Below are positions 58,232 through 64,000 of a stretch of 64,000 nucleotides of DNA, one piece after another; positions within the stretch are counted from its first letter, which is position 1, and the number at the start of each line of letters is the position of its first letter. The notes under the pieces were generated by a model, which saw only the letters and a program-made list of their open reading frames with translations, was not told where the DNA came from and ran no database searches. Source of the stretch: Leishmania donovani (Eukaryota; Euglenozoa; Kinetoplastea; Trypanosomatida; Trypanosomatidae); the NCBI RefSeq assembly GCF_000227135.1, contig NC_018236.1:205523-269522 (forward strand), in the 5' to 3' direction. The translations under genes were made by a program, and so were the position numbers.

Positions 58232-61200
58232 ATGAACAGCCTGCAGACGTCAGCCGCTGATGCTGCCGTGGCGTGCCTCCGCGTTCTGCACCGTCTCCTG
58301 CAAGACGAGGAGGTGACACTGGCACAGCTGAGCTACCTTATCGAGAATGTGCACGATCCGTTGGCCCACGTGTGTCTGCCGCCAAGCCAGCGGCCCATGG
58401 TCGTGGCCATTCCACAGCTGAGCTCGCCATCGGCCAGTGTGTTGAACCGCTACAGCTCTCCCGCCAAGCACGCACATCCGTCGGTGCCCTCGACAATGGC
58501 CGCCGCGGCAGCTAATGAGGTGAAAGCGCGACGCCTGCCACCCCAGCCCGCCGTGGTCGAGACGGCGGCGCCTGCGCCGAAAGAGGCAACGCCGCCCAAG
58601 ACGGCCAAATCGACTGGAAGGATGCGCAAGACATCCAGGAAAGCTTCGAGAACAGGTGCGGTGAGCACAAAAGCCTCCTCGTCGTCGTCGGCCAGTAGGG
58701 CGGAGGCGCGCGTCCCGCTGACCTTCAGTCAGTACTGGGCCATCTTCGCCAATCTACCTACGCTGTATACGGTGCACCTCACCCTCGTGCAGCAGCTCGA
58801 CAAGGTCCTTCTACGACTCACCCAAATTGTGGATGAGCTGCATCCAGCGACGCAGGACACTGCGAGCAGCGAGGTGCTCCACTCCTCTGCTGCCATACCT
58901 GTCCCCGACGCCGCCCTCAACACACGCAAGCACGCTTCAGCCCTTCGTAACCCTTCCGCCAGCCCGGCTGCAGGCGCTCGTAGCGTCTACAACGAGATTG
59001 GCATCATGGTTTGCGAGTTCTTCGGGTCTGAGCTGATGAAGCACTTCATGGCGGAGCACATGATGTACACAGTCAAGTACACGCAGCAAGCAGCTCCGCA
59101 GCTGCTTCGGTTGTCGCGACTGTGGCGATGGTGCGCAGAGTCATCGGGGTCATCCGGGGTGTCGGCGGCCTCCCTCACGCACCTGTCGGAAATGGACCAA
59201 AAGACAATTCTGCAAAACGATCTCTTCTTGGACTTTCTCTGGCGCTCCTTCGGGCCATCCGGCATGCCAGATGATGATCGGGTGTGCATACCAGCGTCCC
59301 CGGAGCTGCAGCAGCGCACCGCGGCGGGCGGGCAGGGTCAGGCGCTGCCGCCGGCAAGAGCACTGGCCGGCGGCAGCGGTGGAGCTCGACGCTCTCGCCC
59401 TACCGCGGCAGCCTCGTCCCCTGCAGCCCACCTCCCTCCTATCCCAGCGATGTGGGAAGGCTTCCGCACGCTCCTGGTGCTTCTTGCCACCCCGCTAAGC
59501 ATCCTGCGCCGCTACAGCCACGTGGCACGGTGCCTGGTGGAGAGCGGCGCGCTGCTGCCGAACTACCGTAAACGGCTGCAGAGCTGTTTCGTCGACGTCG
59601 CCGCGCTGCGCATCAGCGAGGAGACGAACCTTGTCGTGGAGGAGCTCTGTCTGCACGACGTAAGAGGCATCATGGCACTTATGGACATCCCGGGTGCCTC
59701 GACGAACAGCGGAGGGTCCGGTGGTGAGCCGAGCAACAGCGGCGCTGTTGCAGCGCTCTGCTCCGCCGGAGCACCGGCGAATCACAGCAGCCGCGTCCTT
59801 ATCCACTACGGTCGTCTGCTAAAGCGCTTTGGACGCGGTCGGCACGAGCGCCTCATCTTCCTCTTCAGCGATTGGATGTGCTATGCGGAGGAGAGCAGCA
59901 ACGGCCGCTTCCGCGTGCGTGGCACGATGCCGCTTTCAGGGCTGCGCGTGGTGGAAGCGCGCGATGACCCGTCGTTGGGCACGGTCAACTGCTTCGAGCT
60001 CGTCCTGCCGAGCCTTTCAAAGCGTATCACCCTCTACGCCGCCTCGCCCGAGCAGCGGGACCAGTGGGTGGACGCGATCCGCTACACGGTGCGGCGATTT
60101 GAAGCACAGAGACAAAGGCAAGCTGCGACGAACGGCTCGGCGCGCAGCAGCGACATGAACACGGCGGCAGGAGACGGAGGCATGCCGAGCGTGATGCGGC
60201 CTACAGCGCCGATGCTGATGTCCAACTCCCGGCTGAGCCGTCAGCGACACAACGACATCAAGTGGCAGGCGTACGGAAACCTCCAGCGGCGCACGACGGA
60301 GATGGCGCCGCAAGCCTCGCATATGATCTCTGGGGCGGCCCGGGTTCCGTTGCCTGCCGTGGCAGGTGGGCCGGTGGGCGGGTCGTCGTCCTTTCCTGTC
60401 TGCCACTCTCCGCCGCCGGCGAACATCCCATCCGGTGACCCCTCGCCCAACAACAGCGCCGTCCGCCACCGCTCCGGTAGCACTCACCGACACCTCGACT
60501 ACAACATCGCGCCCTGGTCGGCACGCGCATCCGTGCACCGCCGCATCCGCAGCCAGGAACTTATCGCAGTGCATCAGCAGCAGCTCGCCGTGTCCTCATC
60601 CCACATCGCTACACCCACCCAAGCCGACGGTGCCCCGCCAGGGGGCGGCGGCGCGACGGTCGAAAGCAACTCCAACCTGAACCCCATGGTCGTCCCTGCC
60701 CTCGACACAGGCAACATGGATAGCGCCTCACCGGTGCGCGCGGGGGACAGAAACGCGCCACCACAGAAGCAGCATTCTCGCCAGATCCTCTCCCCTATCG
60801 CATCGACGGCCGCCGTTGCCGCCTCTACTGAACGGCGCAGCAGCAGCTCCTTCCACTCCTTCACTATCGACATCATGGTCAGCTCGAACCGCGGCAGCGG
60901 CGGCTCCGGCGTCAGCACCCCGTTGCGTCGCCCTGTATCAGAGCGCTTCGAGGCGGTCAAGATCAGCAGCCGCGGAGGAAACCCTCCCCACCAACCGCTG
61001 CAGGAGACTTTCGCGCTTCCAGAAAAAGCGGCGCGTCACCCCGGCGGCAAAAGAGTGGCATCGTCGCCGGCAAGCAGCAGCAACAGCAGCAGTGGCGTGC
61101 TGGACAGCGTTATCGGCACAGCAGGCCCACCGACACTCGTCACGGATGGCATACCGGCTTCTGGTGAGCCCCTTTCGGCTTCTGCGGGGGCACAGGCCTT

Positions 61201-61711
61201 GCGCCGTGCTGACTCGGGCCCGCCCAACAAAAGTGTCATCTCAGTAGCCAAGGTCCCGCCAACGTCGGTCACGGTCGCCGAGGAGAACAACTCACGTGAC
61301 TCGCGACCGGCCACCGCTGGCGACCAAAGTGCGAGCGGTACGGGCAGCGTCATGAGTGCTGCTGCCCTGCTAGAGCAGAGCGTCAACGGTGGCGCAGAGG
61401 AAGATGACTCGATGACGGCCACGGCCGTCGTGACGGCGTTCCGCTCTCCAGGGGTCATCTATCACCGCCTCATGACGCCCACGTCGCCTTTGGTGATGGA
61501 GTCCAGACCCGCGGCGGTGCCCCGAGAAAGCAGCGACGTCCCGAGTCCTTTCAGGCCCATCATGGATTCCTCAATGGACTTCGACGCCAATGTGCGAAAG
61601 CCGATGGTGGCTGCGGAGCCGCTGCGGAAGACAGTGAAACCCTGCCACGTGGACCCAATTGCGAAGGTGTCTCACGGCGGCGACAGCGACGACGGCCCGG
61701 TGCAGTCGTGA
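58232..61711 (+). CDS. DH-PH domain protein (putative Rho guanine-nucleotide exchange factor)
   Basis: 1159 aa from ATG 58232; in-frame ATG 57149 lies in pyrimidine-rich DNA and is rejected. Residues from about 164 to 455 have the layout of a DH (RhoGEF) domain. 'FSQYWAIFANLPTLYTVHLTLVQQL' matches conserved region 1. 'LMKHFMAEHMMYTVKYTQQA' fits the middle helix. 'TPLSILRRYSHVARCLVESG' (from 420) fits the 'PxxRIxRYxxLLxxL' helix. A Pro/Ala/Gly insertion interrupts it (about 350-405). A PH domain follows at about 519-628: 'VLIHYGRLLKRFGRGR', 'RLIFLFSDWMCYAEE', and the C-terminal Trp helix 'EQRDQWVDAIRYTVRRF'. The remaining 500 residues are disordered. Expected role: activating a Rho/Rac-type GTPase at membranes. 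DH assignment is by eye; the PH domain is stronger. Confidence 0.82.
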   Translation: MNSLQTSAADAAVACLRVLHRLLQDEEVTLAQLSYLIENVHDPLAHVCLPPSQRPMVVAIPQLSSPSASVLNRYSSPAKHAHPSVPSTMAAAAANEVKARRLPPQPAVVETAAPAPKEATPPKTAKSTGRMRKTSRKASRTGAVSTKASSSSSASRAEARVPLTFSQYWAIFANLPTLYTVHLTLVQQLDKVLLRLTQIVDELHPATQDTASSEVLHSSAAIPVPDAALNTRKHASALRNPSASPAAGARSVYNEIGIMVCEFFGSELMKHFMAEHMMYTVKYTQQAAPQLLRLSRLWRWCAESSGSSGVSAASLTHLSEMDQKTILQNDLFLDFLWRSFGPSGMPDDDRVCIPASPELQQRTAAGGQGQALPPARALAGGSGGARRSRPTAAASSPAAHLPPIPAMWEGFRTLLVLLATPLSILRRYSHVARCLVESGALLPNYRKRLQSCFVDVAALRISEETNLVVEELCLHDVRGIMALMDIPGASTNSGGSGGEPSNSGAVAALCSAGAPANHSSRVLIHYGRLLKRFGRGRHERLIFLFSDWMCYAEESSNGRFRVRGTMPLSGLRVVEARDDPSLGTVNCFELVLPSLSKRITLYAASPEQRDQWVDAIRYTVRRFEAQRQRQAATNGSARSSDMNTAAGDGGMPSVMRPTAPMLMSNSRLSRQRHNDIKWQAYGNLQRRTTEMAPQASHMISGAARVPLPAVAGGPVGGSSSFPVCHSPPPANIPSGDPSPNNSAVRHRSGSTHRHLDYNIAPWSARASVHRRIRSQELIAVHQQQLAVSSSHIATPTQADGAPPGGGGATVESNSNLNPMVVPALDTGNMDSASPVRAGDRNAPPQKQHSRQILSPIASTAAVAASTERRSSSSFHSFTIDIMVSSNRGSGGSGVSTPLRRPVSERFEAVKISSRGGNPPHQPLQETFALPEKAARHPGGKRVASSPASSSNSSSGVLDSVIGTAGPPTLVTDGIPASGEPLSASAGAQALRRADSGPPNKSVISVAKVPPTSVTVAEENNSRDSRPATAGDQSASGTGSVMSAAALLEQSVNGGAEEDDSMTATAVVTAFRSPGVIYHRLMTPTSPLVMESRPAAVPRESSDVPSPFRPIMDSSMDFDANVRKPMVAAEPLRKTVKPCHVDPIAKVSHGGDSDDGPVQS

Positions 61712-62944
61712 AGCTGAAGCGAAAAAACAAAGAGGAGGGGAGAGGCCTTCTTGCTTGTTTGCCCGGTTCTTTACCATCCGCATATGTTCCCTTCCCTGAC
61801 CCCATCCCACCGCAGCACCGACACAAGCGCAATCGACGACCAAACGACGTCTACTCTCGGTAACCTCTCCCGTGGCACTTTCCGCTCGCCCGCTGCCCGT
61901 GTGTGTGTGTGTGTGTGTGTGCATGAGCGTGTCTGAGTGAGCCATGCACCACCACCTGCGAGAGGAAAAGAAGAGGCGCTGGCAACGTGGCTCGATCTTT
62001 CACAGCGTCCGCAGACATCCTCGTCACCAAGTGCCTCTCCCTCCCTCTCTGCATACGCCACCTATTTAACGCTCAACCGCATTCCGCGCCATCTCTCCGG
62101 TGACCCTCTCACTATCACCACGGCAGCAGCAGCAGCAGCAGCAGCATATCTTTGTAAAATGCAGGTCAGAGAAGCAAGCGGGCCCAGGACAAGGACGACA
62201 AGGGGTGAAGGGAATGGGCAAGAAAGAGCGAGAGAGACACAGCGACTCGCAGCTGTTGGTTGAAAGGGCCTCTTTCCCTTACCCTCTCTGGCTGTCTTGT
62301 TCTCTCCCTCCTTGCCACGTATTTTGCCTCCCTCGTACCCCGGTCACACAAGGTCATCCGCCCCTCGACAGAATTAGAGGTGGTGTTTGGCATATGATGG
62401 ACTCTTGACACCTGCACCCCTCCCTCCCCTCTCCCTCTTGCCACTCTCTATTTATTTCCTTTACGGGTGCCAACTCTTGCGCAGCCACATCAGCGCACAC
62501 GTACAGGGCGAGAACGAGCGAGAGACGTGCACGCACGTGTGCGCGCTGCCCGTCTCTCTGCGCGTGTAGTGCACCCCCCCCCCCTTCTGCTTCCCCCTCC
62601 CCTCATCTCCCTCCCTTCCCCTGTTCTTCGGGGGAGGGGGGATCGATAGTGTGACAAGGGGTGCCCTCTTTGATCCCGCCTCCACCACAACCCCACCACG
62701 ACGGCGTTTCCATCCCTCGCAGACACGCTCACGGCGGTGTCTCCTCCTCCTCGGCTCCTTCATCAGCTCGCCGCTCTCCTCTCCCTCGCTTCCCCCCTCC
62801 CCCTTCCCCGCATCCTCACCCCACCCAACCGACCACCACATCTCTCTCTCTGTGTCTCCCTCCGCATACACGTAGACATACACACAGTCACGCACACACA
62901 CACGTGTAGCTCAGCCGCGAGAAAGACAAAGAGGCGAAGGCGCC
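61712..62944. other. Spacer with predicted acceptor
   Basis: Holds (GT)n at 61900-61921, (CAG)8 at 62122-62146, C-run at 62574-62584, C/T tracts at 62840-62862 and an AG at 62874-62875 that is a plausible trans-splice acceptor for the DHHC gene. No gene is seen. Confidence 0.5.
62122..62146 (+). repeat. (CAG)n microsatellite in a spacer
   Basis: About eight CAG units in non-coding DNA. Confidence 0.88.
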
Positions 62945-64000
62945 ATGTTGATGCTTATATTTGGCACCTTCATTGGTGCCATTGCCCTGGTTGGGACCTT
63001 CATGTACATCGTCATCATGGGCCCGACTAGATATCACCGCGACGGCGTCGTCGGCAAGCTCCATCGCCTCCTCACCAGCGTCCCGCTGTGCGTGTGCGGG
63101 TTCTGTGTGAGTTGCTGCTTTGGTTGTGATCAGCGCAAGGGCCGGCTGTGCTGCAGTCGTTGTGCAAAACACACAATCCACGAGCGTAACTGGTTCATGG
63201 TCATCTTTTACGTTGTCCTCGTGTGGACGGTGGAGGGTCTGTACCTGCTCGTCTCCCTGCCGCGGCTCAAGGCATCCATCACGTCGAAGGCAGTGTCGTG
63301 GGTTCTCGTCGTGCTCTCCGAGTTCCTGTGGGCCTGCGCCACTTTCTCCGACCCGGGCACCGTGACGGCGGAAGCCGATAGGGCGGCGCAGCGGCAGCAA
63401 TTTGCGACCAAAGCTGCCACCGGCGCCAAGAAGAGGCTCTTGTCGCGTGAAACAGCAAAGAGCAGGGCGGGTATCGCCGGTCAGGGCACGACACCGGGCA
63501 ACTCCAAATCCCGCCGGTCCTTCCTTTTCTCACCCGCGGAGGAGTTCGTGCTGAACCACCGGTATATTGTGGACGGCATGGTGTACGCCATTGCCTCCGA
63601 TGAGGCAGCCGCGCAGCTCACGAGGGCGCAAAAGGAGTACACAAGCCCGACTGTGGGACAGCCCGTCCAGCTAGGCCAGAGCTGCACCACCTGCCATGTT
63701 TCTCGGCCCAGCCGCAGCAAGCACTGCCGTCTGTGTCATCGGTGCGTGCGCCGGTACGACCATCACTGCCCGTGGATCAACAACGACGTGGCAGAGCGGA
63801 CAACGCGCTATTTCCTCGGCTTCCTTCTGTGCCACGCCATGTCCTGCACTTGGGCCTGCATCGACCTCTTCCGCAACACTCGCCAGTTTCTCGTGACACA
63901 CCACGCGTGGGGGTGGGTGCTGCGATACCCGAACGGCCGCACCGTCCCGCTGAACCTCTCCCAATACCTGGCGATCCTCGTCAACTTCCACTTGCTTGAG
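62945..64000 (+). CDS. DHHC palmitoyltransferase, partial (cut by window end)
   Basis: Starts at ATG 62945 and stays open for 352 codons to the window edge, so the C-terminus is missing. TM1 is about residues 3-26; TM2 and TM3 lie about 83-103 and 112-130. The DHHC zinc-finger region begins at 'CTTCHVSRPSRSKHCRLCHR', a full C-x2-C-x9-HC-x2-C pattern. It ends in D272-H-H-C275-P-W-I-N-N-D-V, with Cys275 the acyl-accepting residue. The usual 'NNCVG' after DHHC is N-N-D-V-A. TM4 starts after 'RTTRYF'. Between TM1 and TM2 there is a Cys-rich cluster, nine Cys in 25 residues (C49 to C73), not a standard DHHC feature. The enzyme moves palmitate from acyl-CoA to protein cysteines in Golgi or other membranes. 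Confidence 0.93.
   Translation, partial: MLMLIFGTFIGAIALVGTFMYIVIMGPTRYHRDGVVGKLHRLLTSVPLCVCGFCVSCCFGCDQRKGRLCCSRCAKHTIHERNWFMVIFYVVLVWTVEGLYLLVSLPRLKASITSKAVSWVLVVLSEFLWACATFSDPGTVTAEADRAAQRQQFATKAATGAKKRLLSRETAKSRAGIAGQGTTPGNSKSRRSFLFSPAEEFVLNHRYIVDGMVYAIASDEAAAQLTRAQKEYTSPTVGQPVQLGQSCTTCHVSRPSRSKHCRLCHRCVRRYDHHCPWINNDVAERTTRYFLGFLLCHAMSCTWACIDLFRNTRQFLVTHHAWGWVLRYPNGRTVPLNLSQYLAILVNFHLLE

Noticed and set aside
1..64000. tRNA, rRNA, snRNA or snoRNA clusters
   Set aside because: I looked through the spacers for cloverleaf-type or known RNA segments and found none I could support by eye; a covariance-model scan would be needed to exclude them.

Overview
This window looks like a stretch of a Leishmania-type (trypanosomatid) nuclear chromosome. 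The pointers are: intronless GC-rich ORFs that all lie on the + strand; long pyrimidine tracts followed by AG upstream of ATGs (spliced-leader acceptor pattern); spacers of about 0.8-4.4 kb packed with (TG/CA)n, (TA)n and C/T-rich microsatellites; long low-complexity Ser/Ala/Pro/Gln insertions in proteins; and typical trypanosomatid families such as a PSA-like GPI-anchored LRR protein. Everything reads left to right, as expected for one polycistronic unit with no strand switch. The species cannot be fixed from sequence alone. Two N-gaps show that this is a draft assembly.

Layout: 1-1918 spacer; 1919-4153 Kir-type potassium channel; 5071-6306 acyltransferase-like protein; 7061-12103 giant unknown protein; 12911-14158 TIM50/FCP1-like protein; 15057-17369 conserved coiled-coil unknown; 17370-21811 4.4-kb gene-free region with repeats and both gaps; 21812-24805 LRR protein; 26969-30295 low-complexity unknown ending in a CaaX-like box; 32124-33899 dual-specificity phosphatase; 34908-35696 histidine phosphatase; 36622-38091 cereblon-like CULT-domain protein; 38092-41428 3.3-kb gene-free region; 41429-42286 PSA-like surface antigen; 44252-47749 UvrD/Rep helicase; 48701-49708 peptidase E-like; 50495-53407 membrane-anchored glucosidase II beta-like protein; 54465-56741 unknown, perhaps ARM-like; 58232-61711 DH-PH (RhoGEF-like) protein; 62945-64000 DHHC palmitoyltransferase cut by the window end.

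Neighbours are not functionally linked in any obvious way, as is normal for trypanosomatid clusters, where control is mostly post-transcriptional through UTRs. In that light, one dispersed repeat is notable. It is present in four essentially identical copies (632, 18029, 25344 and 35888), plus a fragment at 19988, always in spacers and usually just downstream of a stop codon. It is a SIDER-like retroposon candidate.

Several proteins keep a recognisable fold but have altered key residues: the K+ channel filter, the acyltransferase His, the TIM50-like Asp motif, the CULT aromatic cage, the second LDLa motif of the glucosidase II beta-like protein, and the DHHC flank. These, the CULT protein, and the repeat with its assembly artefacts are the most interesting items here.
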